This document shows positions 26,407 to 35,740 of a DNA stretch of 64,000 bases, piece after piece. The notes under the pieces are model-generated. The model did not search any database. It saw only the letters and a program-made list of their open reading frames with translations, and was not told the origin of the DNA. Each line of letters opens with the position of its first letter. Position 1 is the stretch's first letter. The stretch is taken from assembly GCF_000299395.1 (NCBI RefSeq), contig NC_018656.1:248001-312000 (forward strand), given 5' to 3'. This DNA is from Candidatus Nitrosopumilus sediminis (GTDB lineage Archaea > Thermoproteota > Nitrososphaeria > Nitrososphaerales > Nitrosopumilaceae). Made by a program: the position numbers and the translations under genes.

Positions 26407-27981
26407 TTTTTTAGTTTGAATTTTAGGTGCAGATACTGATCTACTTCTAGCATATTTGTCGATTATTTCGTCTGGAGTTCTTCCATTGAATAGATCCTTG
26501 CAGAGTCCTCTAAGATATCTCATAATTGCCCAAGTTCCAGCTTTGAGAATTCCATACATGAATACCTTCATTGGAGGACCGTATGTCTTATTTCTTAGAA
26601 TAATTGGAATAATGTCATTAATTACACGTAAATTATTTTCCCAACATTTCCAAAATAGGGTAAATTGTGCTTCATTCAAATTCCCAAAATGCATGGAATT
26701 CTTTTCACTAAAGTCTTGGTAAAGTAATGGTGCTACCAAACCTCTAAAGTCCATTTCTCTAAAGTCGCTCATCATGTCTATAGTATATTGAATATCGTCA
26801 GGTGTTTCATCAGGCCATCCAATTATGATTGTCGCAGCTGGGAACCAGTGATTCTCATTTAGAATTTTTGCACCTTCTCTTACAACACTTCCCCATTCTT
26901 CAGGTGCAAATGGTTTTGTTTTAACTCCTAGATGCTTCTTTACCATGTCTGGTGCAACTGTTTCAATTCCTAGATTTGTTGCAAGCCATCTTCCAGTTTT
27001 ATCCTGCTGGTTAACCTGTGAAATTTGTTGCATTAATAATGGATCTGCCGCTACAGCAGAAAATGTCATATGTGTTGTACCAATAAAGTTTGCACCTAGG
27101 CCTTTGAGCCCTTTCCACAAATCAACTATGGCATCTCTATTTGGTACAAAGTCTCTATTATCACATCCATAGAGTAACATTTCATCTGAATGTAACCATA
27201 CAGAATCAAATCCATAATCTAAGTTAATTTTTGCCTCATGCTGTAATCTCTCTAATGGGAGATCTTTCTTTGATCTTTTGTTTACATCACAAAAGTCACA
27301 TCCTCTTCCACAACCTCGCATTGCTTCAATTAATGAATTGATAGTAGGGCCTTCAATAATTGGAATATTTTCAAGGTTTCTTACAAAACAGTGCATAAGT
27401 TCTGGCGCATCATTTTTTTCTAAATCTTGAAACAAATCCACTGCTAATTCATCAGCTTCCCCAACAACAACTGTATCAATTCCGTGGATTTTCATTCTAT
27501 CTGATTTAGCTAATTCCCAAGCCCCATTTCCTCCAACTACAACTTTAAAATCATATTTCTTTTTGAGTTGAATTATGCTAGCACACATTTTTTTAAATTT
27601 CATTGCGACATAGGATAATTTTTCTGGGGACATTGTTGTTGTAACTGGAGCCATTCCTAATGGATCCATCACATTGATTCCTACAACTTTGGTGTCTGGT
27701 CCAATTGATTTCTGTAACATTTCAGGATGTGCCATGAATACATCTTCTCTTTTGTATCCTCCTTGAATTAACGAACTCTCAATTCTTCTTAGTCCTACTT
27801 GAGCAACTTTTACTTCACCTGTAATTGGATCAGTTTCTACAGAAGGACAAAATACTTTATCGAAAACCCATTCAGGTAAAACCTCATATGGTCCACATGC
27901 GATAAATCCATACAGAAAATTTCCTCGATAATTTGTCATTAAACTACGATCAGCAGTAAGAACAACACGTTTGCCAGCCAA
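26401..27981 (-). CDS. B12-binding-type radical SAM enzyme (GDGT ring synthase-like candidate)
   Basis: A 526-residue radical SAM protein. The cluster motif is MRGCGRGCDFCDVN (CxxxCxxC, about residues 222-230). The N-terminal about 200 residues (LTADRSLMTNYRGNFLYGF, KVVGINVMDPLGM, FKVVVGGNGAWELA, DTVVVGEADELAVDLF) match the cobalamin-binding-like Rossmann domain of class B/B12 radical SAM enzymes. The C-terminal part is helical. The overall plan and N-terminus resemble, from memory, archaeal Grs enzymes that build cyclopentane rings into tetraether lipids. Thaumarchaeota make ringed crenarchaeol. The assignment to that reaction is inference. Confidence 0.8.
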   Translation of the reverse strand: MAGKRVVLTADRSLMTNYRGNFLYGFIACGPYEVLPEWVFDKVFCPSVETDPITGEVKVAQVGLRRIESSLIQGGYKREDVFMAHPEMLQKSIGPDTKVVGINVMDPLGMAPVTTTMSPEKLSYVAMKFKKMCASIIQLKKKYDFKVVVGGNGAWELAKSDRMKIHGIDTVVVGEADELAVDLFQDLEKNDAPELMHCFVRNLENIPIIEGPTINSLIEAMRGCGRGCDFCDVNKRSKKDLPLERLQHEAKINLDYGFDSVWLHSDEMLLYGCDNRDFVPNRDAIVDLWKGLKGLGANFIGTTHMTFSAVAADPLLMQQISQVNQQDKTGRWLATNLGIETVAPDMVKKHLGVKTKPFAPEEWGSVVREGAKILNENHWFPAATIIIGWPDETPDDIQYTIDMMSDFREMDFRGLVAPLLYQDFSEKNSMHFGNLNEAQFTLFWKCWENNLRVINDIIPIILRNKTYGPPMKVFMYGILKAGTWAIMRYLRGLCKDLFNGRTPDEIIDKYARSRSVSAPKIQTKKL

Positions 27982-28040
27982 TTACCCAACTTCGTTTAGG
28001 TATCTTATATATGATTTACGAGGTATGTTAATCCTGAATT

Positions 28041-28823
28041 TTAACTTGAATAATTTTTTTTGATTGCCCTGTTTGCAATATTTGCTGCTATCCCTCCTGC
28101 AGCAATACCGTTATCAATATTCACTACAGATAGTCCTAAAGAGCAACTTTGAAGCATAGATGCTAAGGCTGCTATTCCCTTTTCACCATATCCATACCCC
28201 ACTGATGTTGGAATTCCAATAATAGGAATGTCTACCAAAGTTGAAACTAGAGTAGCTAATGCTCCCTCCATCCCTGCAGCAACTATGATACAATCTACAT
28301 CCTCATTGATCATTTTTTTTAAAATTGGAAAAACTCTTTGGATTCCTGCCACTCCTACGTCATAACTTGTAATGCATTTACAATTCATTGCCTCGCACAT
28401 CAATCTGGATTCTTCAGCTACTCCTATATCCGAAGTACCTGCGGTCATAATTCCAACTTTCCCCCCATGAAATTTTATTGGATTTTTAAAAAGTAATAGC
28501 GATGATGAATTTTTCCCAGTCTTAATTTTCACTTTTAATCTCTTTGCAAATACTAGAATTTTTGGATAGTCATTTTTCTTTATTCTTGAGATGATTAGTG
28601 AATTTGTTTTTTCTAGAGTTTTTTTTGTAATTTTTTTAATCTCATCTAATTCTTTTGTTTCAGCAAAAACTACTTCTGGAATGCCTCTTCTTTTTCTTCT
28701 ATTGATATCTATTTTTACAAATCCTTCGACTTCTTCAATTGAATAAAGTGATAATAGCTTTTTTGCATTATTAATTGAGATTTTTCCTTCTTTTACTGAT
28801 TCTAAAATTTCATGAATTTCCAA
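28041..28823 (-). CDS. larB: LarB, nickel-pincer cofactor biosynthesis carboxylase/hydrolase
   Basis: A 260-residue protein of the AIR-carboxylase-like LarB family, which carboxylates the pyridinium ring of nicotinic acid adenine dinucleotide and hydrolyses the phosphoanhydride, the first step to the nickel-pincer nucleotide. The conserved C-terminal PurE-like half reads MTAGTSDIGVAEESRLMCEAMNC, SYDVGVAGIQRVF, VDCIIVAAGMEGALATLVSTLVDIPIIGIPTSVGYG and NIDNGIAAGGIAANIA. It follows mdh by 33 bp on the same strand; larC and larE are divergent close by. Confidence 0.9.
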   Translation of the reverse strand: MEIHEILESVKEGKISINNAKKLLSLYSIEEVEGFVKIDINRRKRRGIPEVVFAETKELDEIKKITKKTLEKTNSLIISRIKKNDYPKILVFAKRLKVKIKTGKNSSSLLLFKNPIKFHGGKVGIMTAGTSDIGVAEESRLMCEAMNCKCITSYDVGVAGIQRVFPILKKMINEDVDCIIVAAGMEGALATLVSTLVDIPIIGIPTSVGYGYGEKGIAALASMLQSCSLGLSVVNIDNGIAAGGIAANIANRAIKKNYSS

Positions 28824-28856
28824 TGTGATATTTTCTTTATTAGTATAAAAAAAGGC

Positions 28857-29771
28857 TTAGATTTCGATACCTGAGATGGCGCTTTTTACACTCGCAACTG
28901 CTTTATCAAATACTTGTCTTTCTTCATCATTTAGATCCAATTCAATAATTTTCTCAACTCCTTTTTTACCAATTATTGCCGGAACTCCTATTGTTACATC
29001 TGAATGACCGTATTCTCCATCAAGATATGTTGCAACTGGAATGACTTGTTTTCTATCTCTTACAACAGATTCTACAATTGCAGAAATTGCATTTCCTGGT
29101 GCATGAACTGTAGCGCCTTTTAATTCAATTACTTTAGCTGCTACTTGTTTTGTATTAGTTACTAATTCATCCAGTTTCTCTTTAGGTAGAAAAGTTGATA
29201 ATGGAATTCCTGATACGGATGAAAATCTTGGCAGTGGTAACATGTTTTCTCCATGTTCACCAATTACTAATGCTCTGATGGAATCACGAGAATGACCTGT
29301 TGCTTCATGAATAAATTGTCTAAATCTTGATAGATCAAGCATTCCTCCCATTCCAAAGACTCTACTTCTATCAAATCCAGAAACCTTGTAAGTAATGTAA
29401 GCCATAGGATCAAGTGGATTTGTTACTGGGATTATCATTGAATCATCTGCATATTTTTTTACATTCTCAACTACGCTCTTTACAATTGACGCATTAATTT
29501 TCAAAAGATCCATTCTGGTCATTCCTGGCTTTCTTCCGGAACCTGCCACAACAACGACAACATTTGATCCCTTCATATCTGCAAAATCGTTTGATCCTTT
29601 TACTTCTACATCAATTCCTTGCTCTGATAACATGTGATTGATATCCATGGCTTCTCCTTGGGGGAGACCTTCAGCAACATCTAGTAATAATATTTGATCA
29701 TCTAATCGCTTTAATGCTGAAAATAATGCGGCATCTCCGCCTACTTTACCTGAACCAATAATAGTAATCAT
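28857..29771 (-). CDS. mdh: Malate dehydrogenase (LDH-like type)
   Basis: A 304-residue NAD(P)-dependent enzyme. The dinucleotide loop is [16 protein letters not shown], with an acidic end LLLDVAEG. The substrate loop [13 protein letters not shown] carries arginine where lactate dehydrogenases have glutamine, indicating malate/oxaloacetate. [14 protein letters not shown] and the catalytic [20 protein letters not shown] follow. It serves the TCA/dicarboxylate cycle. It is directly upstream of larB; I see no sign that it is itself a nickel enzyme. Confidence 0.93.
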   Translation of the reverse strand: MITIIGSGKVGGDAALFSALKRLDDQILLLDVAEGLPQGEAMDINHMLSEQGIDVEVKGSNDFADMKGSNVVVVVAGSGRKPGMTRMDLLKINASIVKSVVENVKKYADDSMIIPVTNPLDPMAYITYKVSGFDRSRVFGMGGMLDLSRFRQFIHEATGHSRDSIRALVIGEHGENMLPLPRFSSVSGIPLSTFLPKEKLDELVTNTKQVAAKVIELKGATVHAPGNAISAIVESVVRDRKQVIPVATYLDGEYGHSDVTIGVPAIIGKKGVEKIIELDLNDEERQVFDKAVASVKSAISGIEI

Positions 29772-29860
29772 GAAAATTCGTGCTAAATTTGAATAATTAA
29801 ATCTAATGAAATTCCTGAAATATTAGTCGAATTTATAAGCATTTTTGATAAATTTTAATT

Positions 29861-31096
29861 ATGGTTCTTGTGATTGATCCCCAAATTGCTGGTATATCTG
29901 GTGATATGCTTCTTTGCTCATTGGTGGATTTAGGAGCTGATAAAAATAAAATCATTAATGGAATCAAAGAATCTGAAAAATTTCTTTCAAACTCTACAAT
30001 AAAAAAAATTGATTTTAGCAAAGTCAAAAAACATGGGATTGAATCTTTACAACTGATTTTAGAAATTGACGAAGAAATTCATGAAAGAAAAGGACTAGAA
30101 ATTAAAAATGCAATTGTTGATTCTGCCAAAGAAATTAATCTTTCAAAAAAAGCAAAATTGTTTGCTGAATCTTGCATTAACACTCTAATCTTATCAGAAT
30201 CTAAAATTCATGGTATTCCTGAAGAATCTGTTCATTTTCACGAGGCCTCAAGTATTGATACTCTGGTAGATATTATTGGAATTACAATTGCATTGGAAGA
30301 TTTAGATTTATTTGATGAAAAAATAGTATGTTTGCCAGTATCAGTAGGGGGTGGGTCTGTAACGTTTTCACATGGGACCATGTCCAATCCTGCAAGTGCA
30401 ATCCTTGAGATTTTTAAAAATTCAAAGTTGACAATTAAAGGAAATGATGCTAACGAAGAACTGACAACTCCAACTGGTGCCTGTATTTTAGTAAATTTGG
30501 CACATCAATCCGTAAAATACTATCCCTCAATGAAAGTAGAATCTATTGGATATGGGGCAGGTCAAAAAGACTTTGAATCTTTTTCAAATGTTCTAAAAAT
30601 TATTAGAGGTTCTGAAAATAATTTTGAAATTGACTCTGTAAAAATCCTTGAAACAAATGTTGATGACATCTCAGGAGAAATCTTGGGAAATCTGATTGAG
30701 AAAATCATGGTGAAAGGAGCACGAGATGTCTCTATTTACCATGGAATTACAAAGAAAGGAAGGCCAACAAATCTTGTATCTGTGATTTGCACTGATGACA
30801 CTCTTGATGAAATAGTTGATACATTGGTGTTGGAGACTGGAACTTTGGGAATTCGAATTTCTGATTCTGATAGGTTTATTGTTCCTAGATCAAATCATAA
30901 TGTTTCTATATCTTTGAACGGGCATACTTTTCAGGTACATTACAAAAAATCTTCATTTAAAGGAAAAGTTGATTTTAAAATAGAATTTGATGATCTTAAG
31001 AAAATTTCGAATATAGTTGATAAATCCATTAAAGAAACAGATGTATTGCTGAGAAAAGAAATTGAAAAATTGGAGGTGGATAATGACCACTCTTGA
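29861..31096 (+). CDS. larC: LarC, nickel insertion protein for the nickel-pincer cofactor
   Basis: A 411-residue LarC homologue (CTP-dependent nickel-inserting cyclometallase). Signatures are VLVIDPQIAGISGDMLLCSLVDLGADK, VHFHEASSIDTLVDIIG, the SHGTMSNPAS segment, ELTTPTGACIL and the C-terminal domain start ETNVDDISGEILGNLIE. In Lactobacillus plantarum larC is split and joined by ribosomal frameshifting; here it is one continuous frame. TTTATAAGC lies about 23 nt before the ATG. It overlaps larE by 14 nt from the larE ATG at 31083. Confidence 0.9.
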   Translation: MVLVIDPQIAGISGDMLLCSLVDLGADKNKIINGIKESEKFLSNSTIKKIDFSKVKKHGIESLQLILEIDEEIHERKGLEIKNAIVDSAKEINLSKKAKLFAESCINTLILSESKIHGIPEESVHFHEASSIDTLVDIIGITIALEDLDLFDEKIVCLPVSVGGGSVTFSHGTMSNPASAILEIFKNSKLTIKGNDANEELTTPTGACILVNLAHQSVKYYPSMKVESIGYGAGQKDFESFSNVLKIIRGSENNFEIDSVKILETNVDDISGEILGNLIEKIMVKGARDVSIYHGITKKGRPTNLVSVICTDDTLDEIVDTLVLETGTLGIRISDSDRFIVPRSNHNVSISLNGHTFQVHYKKSSFKGKVDFKIEFDDLKKISNIVDKSIKETDVLLRKEIEKLEVDNDHS

Positions 31097-31880
31097 AAAT
31101 CTTGCAAATTGGTTTGAGGACAAAAATAAGGTGATGATTGCACTTTCTGGTGGGGTTGACAGTGCGTTAGTAGCATATGCTGCATTCCAAAAACTAGGAA
31201 ATTCTGCTATTGCCGTAACTGCTGATTACAAAACTTTGTCTGCAGAAGAACTTGATACTGCCAAGCAAATTTGCTCAGAGATTGGAATCCAACAACTTCT
31301 TTTGGATTATAGCGAACTTGAGAATGAAGATTTTACAAAAAATGATTCAAATCGATGTTTTCATTGTAGAATGGAATTGGGTGAGCATTTGGTTAAATTG
31401 GCAAATGAGCATAATGTGGATGTAATTGTTGATGGGACAAATCTTGATGATTTGGGTGATTTCAGGCCTGGAATTGAGGCATTAAAACAAAATGGAATCC
31501 GTAGCCCCCTTGTAGAGACAAATTTTTCAAAATCAAAAATTAGAGAAACTGCCAAAATGATAGGACTGTCTGTACATGACAAGCCGTCCAATTCATGTTT
31601 AGCATCAAGAATTCCTTGGGGGCAAAGAGTAACTGCGGAAAAATTAATTCGAATTGAATTTAGCGAAACTATAGTTAAACAACTAACCAATGTGAAACAA
31701 GTTAGAGTGCGTGATATAGATGGCTCTGCAAGAATTGAAGTTGAAAAACACATGATATCTAAATTTGATGAAATGATCTTAAAACAATTAACTGAGAAAT
31801 TAAAGATGATTGGATTTAATTCTGTTGAAGTTGATCAAGAAGGGTATAAACCAGGAAAAATTAATGTGATTGCAGATTGA
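31083..31880 (+). CDS. larE: LarE, sulfur transferase of the nickel-pincer pathway
   Basis: A 265-residue PP-loop ATP pyrophosphatase that makes the thiocarboxylates of the nickel-pincer nucleotide. PP-loop: ALSGGVDSAL (Ser22-Ser27). Cys172 in PSNSCLASRIPWG matches the sacrificial cysteine site, and Cys92 and Cys95 in RCFHCR add two more, the three-cysteine set associated with [4Fe-4S] LarE forms that are not single-turnover. GGAGGTG at 31072-31078 fixes the start at 31083 rather than 31062. The next gene, a cysteine desulfurase, overlaps by 4 nt (TTGA). Confidence 0.9.
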   Translation: MTTLENLANWFEDKNKVMIALSGGVDSALVAYAAFQKLGNSAIAVTADYKTLSAEELDTAKQICSEIGIQQLLLDYSELENEDFTKNDSNRCFHCRMELGEHLVKLANEHNVDVIVDGTNLDDLGDFRPGIEALKQNGIRSPLVETNFSKSKIRETAKMIGLSVHDKPSNSCLASRIPWGQRVTAEKLIRIEFSETIVKQLTNVKQVRVRDIDGSARIEVEKHMISKFDEMILKQLTEKLKMIGFNSVEVDQEGYKPGKINVIAD

Positions 31881-33046
31881 TTTATCTGGATAATGCTGCA
31901 TCCACTCAAATTCATGAAGATGTTTTAAATTCAATGTTGCCTTATCTTAAGGAACAGTATGGTAATGCGTCATCGATTCATAGATATGGCAGAATAGCTC
32001 ACAAGGCAATTGAAAAAGCCAGAAAACAAATAGCATCACTGATTAATGCAGACCCTTCTGAAATTTTGATTACGTCTGGTGGCACTGAATCAAACAATAC
32101 CGTCCTAAGAGGTATAACTATGGGTAATGCTTGTAATCATGTTATTACATCATCAATTGAACATGATGCTATTTTGGAACCCTGCAAACAACTAGAAAAA
32201 AATGGTTTAACTGTTGATTATCTTCCTGTTGATAAATTTGGCACGGTTGATCCTTTAGAATTAAAAAATCATCTATCTGATAACACTTGCCTTGTTTCGA
32301 TAATGTTTGGCAATAATGAAGTTGGTACCATCCAAAAAATATCTGAAATTGCTAAAATATGTAATGAAAAAAAAATCCCATTTCATTCAGATGCTATTCA
32401 AGCCGTGGGCAAAGTACCCATTGATGTTAAAGAATTAGGCATAGATTTACTCTCAATTTCTTCTCATAAACTTCATGGCCCAAAGGGAATTGGTGCATTA
32501 TACATAAAAAATGGCATCAAAATAGATCCTGTGATTTTAGGTGGTGGACAAGAACATGGACTACGTTCTGGAACTGAAAATGTTGCAAATATTGTTGGAT
32601 TCGGTAAAGCATGTGAAATTGCAAAAAATAATTTAGATGAAAATATGTTATATGTTAAAAATATTCGAGATTTACTCGTTGACAAGATATTGCATGAAAT
32701 TCCTAAAGTGACTCTTAATGGTCATCCTATTTCGAGATTGCCAAATAATGCGCATTTTACATTTCTTGGTGTCAACGGTGAAGACCTTATCATAAAACTT
32801 GATGAGTATGGGATTGCAGCTTCTACTGGCTCTGCATGTTCTGTTAATACACAAAGAGCTTCACATGTTTTACAGGCAATGGGATTTTCTCATGAGCAAA
32901 TTACAGGTTCTTTAAGATTAACTGTGGGGATATTCAATAATGAAAAAGAAATTGAACAGACAGTAACTTCTCTGAAAAAAATTGTTGAAGAACTGAGATC
33001 ATTTTCTCCCTTTAAAGAAAAGTATTCTTTTACTTCTAAAGTCTAG
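31877..33046 (+). CDS. Cysteine desulfurase (NifS/IscS family)
   Basis: A 389-residue PLP enzyme taking sulfur from cysteine. YLDNAASTQIHEDV is the N-terminus, TSGGTESNNT and HSDAIQAVGKVPIDV follow, the PLP lysine is in LLSISSHKLHGPKGIGALY, and the active-site loop is ASTGSACSVNTQRASHVL with the catalytic cysteine. Start is TTG 31877 inside the larE stop (TTGA), so it is translationally coupled to larE and likely supplies sulfur to it or to Fe-S assembly. Its stop shares CTAG with the convergent surface-protein gene. Confidence 0.93.
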   Translation: MIYLDNAASTQIHEDVLNSMLPYLKEQYGNASSIHRYGRIAHKAIEKARKQIASLINADPSEILITSGGTESNNTVLRGITMGNACNHVITSSIEHDAILEPCKQLEKNGLTVDYLPVDKFGTVDPLELKNHLSDNTCLVSIMFGNNEVGTIQKISEIAKICNEKKIPFHSDAIQAVGKVPIDVKELGIDLLSISSHKLHGPKGIGALYIKNGIKIDPVILGGGQEHGLRSGTENVANIVGFGKACEIAKNNLDENMLYVKNIRDLLVDKILHEIPKVTLNGHPISRLPNNAHFTFLGVNGEDLIIKLDEYGIAASTGSACSVNTQRASHVLQAMGFSHEQITGSLRLTVGIFNNEKEIEQTVTSLKKIVEELRSFSPFKEKYSFTSKV

Positions 33047-33852
33047 ATGCTAATTTGAAATTTATTTCTAGTAACTAAAACAGTCATCATAGTCCCGACA
33101 ATCAAAACCAACATTACAATTGCTCCAAATTCAGGAACAACATAGGTTCCAATAATTTCAATGTCTGAATCCCCTTCTTCAAATTCAATTGTTATCACTC
33201 TGGATTCTGAATGAACTACTGATTCTTGGTATGCTACTTCTATTCCGTCTATCAAAATGATAAAAGTATCATCTTTACCATCTTGTTTTTCTGCCCCTAT
33301 GAATTCTCTTGGTAGATCTAGTGTTATCACTCCTTCATCTGTTGCATTGATTTGCACTATCACACCAAAAATATCTGAATCTACTACCATTTTTTTAACC
33401 GTTCCCCCTTTGATGGTGTATTTTACATCAAAAGTTCCATGACTTCCTGCATCTACTTCATAAGGTTCTGTTGTTTCGACCACTTTTGATTTTGGAGTAA
33501 ATGAAAATTCAGTTTCAGTTTGATACTCTTGATATGATGCTATGATTGTATAGTCTCCAGATTTTTTCCATAATGCTCCTTCTGCAAGGAATGTTTTTGT
33601 AAAACTACCGTCTTGTGCCACTGTAAGTTGTGCAACATCTACCAAATTGCCTTCATTAAATAATTGTAATATTACTGGTGTTTCACCGATCACTGTTTTT
33701 ACATTTCCTGAAACTACAATTGCATCTCCTTCATCATAATTATTATCATCAGTTTGAATTGAAATTAATGATTCTTGTGCAAATACTGTACCTGTAGAAA
33801 TTACCAATAATGCTATTAATCCATAAAAAATTTTTAAATCCACAAATTTCAA
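33043..33852 (-). CDS. PEFG-CTERM surface protein 1
   Basis: A 269-residue exported protein: signal (about 8-26), an Ig-like module beginning SIQTDDNNYDEGDAIVVSG and ending DYTIIASYQ (about 32-110), a second beta domain (about 125-235) with a TFIILIDGIEVAY segment, then VPEFGAIVMLVLIVGTMMTVLV and basic end. VPEFG plus a membrane helix is the thaumarchaeal PEFG-CTERM tail presumed to be cut by an archaeosortase. This copy's tail differs from the near-identical tails of the next three genes. Last gene of a four-gene tandem cluster. Confidence 0.8.
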   Translation of the reverse strand: MKFVDLKIFYGLIALLVISTGTVFAQESLISIQTDDNNYDEGDAIVVSGNVKTVIGETPVILQLFNEGNLVDVAQLTVAQDGSFTKTFLAEGALWKKSGDYTIIASYQEYQTETEFSFTPKSKVVETTEPYEVDAGSHGTFDVKYTIKGGTVKKMVVDSDIFGVIVQINATDEGVITLDLPREFIGAEKQDGKDDTFIILIDGIEVAYQESVVHSESRVITIEFEEGDSDIEIIGTYVVPEFGAIVMLVLIVGTMMTVLVTRNKFQISI

Positions 33853-33916
33853 AATACTCGTTTGTATATTTCCTTTACTATTAAAAAATGAAAAAATGAA
33901 AAAAGTTGTGTGACTT

Positions 33917-34789
33917 TTAATATCTTGGTATAATGCTTAGTCTTGATTTTGCAGAGATTGCAATTATTGAGATAATTGCTACTGCTAGAATCATAGCTGC
34001 TATTGTACCAAATTCTGGAATCACATAGGTACCAATTACTTCAATTTTCTCAGCGCCTGCTAGGAACATTACTGTTACTTTGTTTCCAACAATTTCAACA
34101 TCATCCCATTCTTGTCCATCAACTAGTACCATGAAGATACCGTCTAGGGTTTTCTTTGATGGGGTGATTGTTAACGTTCCATCTTCTTTAGCGTTGATCT
34201 TAATGACAATTGAGTTGTCATTAGTATTGAGCATTGCACTTGTTACCATTCCACCTGAAATGCTAAATGGTACACATTGACCATTTGCAGACAGTTCATT
34301 AGCACCACATTCTGATGGTGTGGTGTAGTCTGGTGTATGTACAACTCCACCAGTTAATTCAACTTTGACACTGTTACTTTTTTCAGTACTGCCATAGTTT
34401 GCTTTAATGGTGTAGGTACCGTCGTATTTCCACATTGCACCTCCTGTGTTTAATGTAGTCTTAAAACTACCATCTTTTACATTGATTTGATCAATTGTAA
34501 CAATGGAGTTTAGAGGACTAATCACAGTAATTGTAACTGGAAATCCAGATTCATTTGCCACTTGGCCTTCTACCATAATCATGTCATTGTGACTATATTC
34601 TGTTTTATCTGTCCAAACAGATACTGGAATTGCATTTTTCAACATATTGTCAGCTGTTATTCTAGCATCTTCCATAGAACATCCTACACATGCTTGAGGA
34701 ATATCTCCGGCGGCATATGCTGATGACATAGTTATTGTAGCGACTGCAGTCAATAAGGCTAGTAGCGCGAACGACGTACGATTGTTCAT
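33917..34789 (-). CDS. PEFG-CTERM surface protein 2
   Basis: A 290-residue exported protein: signal (about 5-27, ending SSAYAAGD), CVGCSMEDA with two cysteines just after it, an Ig-like module (about 55-140) with VWTDKTEYSHNDMIMVEGQ and GTYTIKANYG, a linker with CGANELSANGQC, a second beta domain with IFMVLVDGQEWDD, and the tail VIPEFGTIAAMILAVAIISIIA. It shares the last 35 residues, almost base for base, with its two upstream neighbours. A conserved promoter module lies at 34813-34836. Confidence 0.8.
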   Translation of the reverse strand: MNNRTSFALLALLTAVATITMSSAYAAGDIPQACVGCSMEDARITADNMLKNAIPVSVWTDKTEYSHNDMIMVEGQVANESGFPVTITVISPLNSIVTIDQINVKDGSFKTTLNTGGAMWKYDGTYTIKANYGSTEKSNSVKVELTGGVVHTPDYTTPSECGANELSANGQCVPFSISGGMVTSAMLNTNDNSIVIKINAKEDGTLTITPSKKTLDGIFMVLVDGQEWDDVEIVGNKVTVMFLAGAEKIEVIGTYVIPEFGTIAAMILAVAIISIIAISAKSRLSIIPRY

Positions 34790-34812
34790 CTTGTTGCGAT
34801 TTACACCCGTCT

Positions 34813-34836
34813 CTATTTATGTATATTTAAAAATAG
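34813..34836 (-). promoter_or_regulatory. Promoter module of PEFG-CTERM gene 2
   Basis: An AT-rich 24-mer flanked by CTATTT and AAATAG and containing TATA-like AAATATACATAAAT on the minus strand. It is identical but for one base to 35741-35764. Its centre is about 36 nt before the ATG, giving a short leader with a GGTG ribosome-binding stretch. Confidence 0.5.
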
Positions 34837-34853
34837 AAAAAAGTTGTATGAGC

Positions 34854-35717
34854 TTAGTATCTTGGTATAATGCTTAGTCTTGATTTTGCAGAGATTGCAA
34901 TTATTGAGATAACTGCTACTGCTAGAATCATAGCTGCTATTGCGCCAAATTCTGGAACTACAACTCCATCCTTGATATCTACTTCAGTTGAAGCAGTGTA
35001 TTTTGGATCGTCAAATTGTTGTACCGTTACAGTGTAAAAACCATCTTGTTTCCATAATGGTCCTCCAACTGTGATTTTGGAAGCAAATTCTCCATCAAGC
35101 ATTGGTGATATTTGAGCCACTTTTACCACATTTCCATTTGGTGCAGTAACCTTCAATGTGATATCTTGACTTACTCTGTCAGTTTTTCCAGTAACTTCAA
35201 ACATTGTAGAACCATTTTCGATAATTATTGCATCAAGTAAAATTCCTGCATCTTTTGCAACATTTGTTGTATTTGGTGTGAAAATTCCTGTCTCCATATT
35301 AGATTGAGTTGCAGAAGTTCTTTCAGTCATACCATTTGTTACTTCAACAAATACTTTCAAAGTGTACAATGAATTTGCACCTGTACCTTGCATTGCTTTA
35401 ATTTTGTAAAATCCATTTTCAGTCCATGTTGGTCCTACTTTGAATATTTTTACAAAATTGCCATCACTATCTGGTGATATCTGATCAATTGCGACAACAT
35501 TGCTTCCACTTGGAGATGTTACAGTAAATGTAACATCGCTAATTTTTGAAACTGTTTTGCCTGTTACAGTAATTGTATCTGAGCCTTTATCGGCCGTAGC
35601 TGTAATGGACATTCCAGTATTCTGAGCAAAAGCATCCTGTTGAATTGAAGTCATTGAAACTAATGACAGTGCCATGAGGGCTATTGCCATTGATGTTGTA
35701 GAGCGTTTAAAATTCAT
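34854..35717 (-). CDS. PEFG-CTERM surface protein 3
   Basis: About 287 residues: signal (about 7-32, ending QDAFAQ), two Ig-like modules (about 35-125 and 150-250), each with the pattern V-T-G-K-x-V/D-x-x-S-D/Q followed by Q-I-S-P-x-x-D-G and WxxxGFYxx, then VVPEFGAIAAMILAVAVISIIA. The start is set at ATG 35717 because the promoter module at 35741-35764 predicts transcription from about 35727, after the earlier ATG at 35735. GGTGAAAATAGG precedes the start. Confidence 0.8.
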   Translation of the reverse strand: MNFKRSTTSMAIALMALSLVSMTSIQQDAFAQNTGMSITATADKGSDTITVTGKTVSKISDVTFTVTSPSGSNVVAIDQISPDSDGNFVKIFKVGPTWTENGFYKIKAMQGTGANSLYTLKVFVEVTNGMTERTSATQSNMETGIFTPNTTNVAKDAGILLDAIIIENGSTMFEVTGKTDRVSQDITLKVTAPNGNVVKVAQISPMLDGEFASKITVGGPLWKQDGFYTVTVQQFDDPKYTASTEVDIKDGVVVPEFGAIAAMILAVAVISIIAISAKSRLSIIPRY

Positions 35718-35740
35718 CCTATTTTCACCCAGCATTATTG

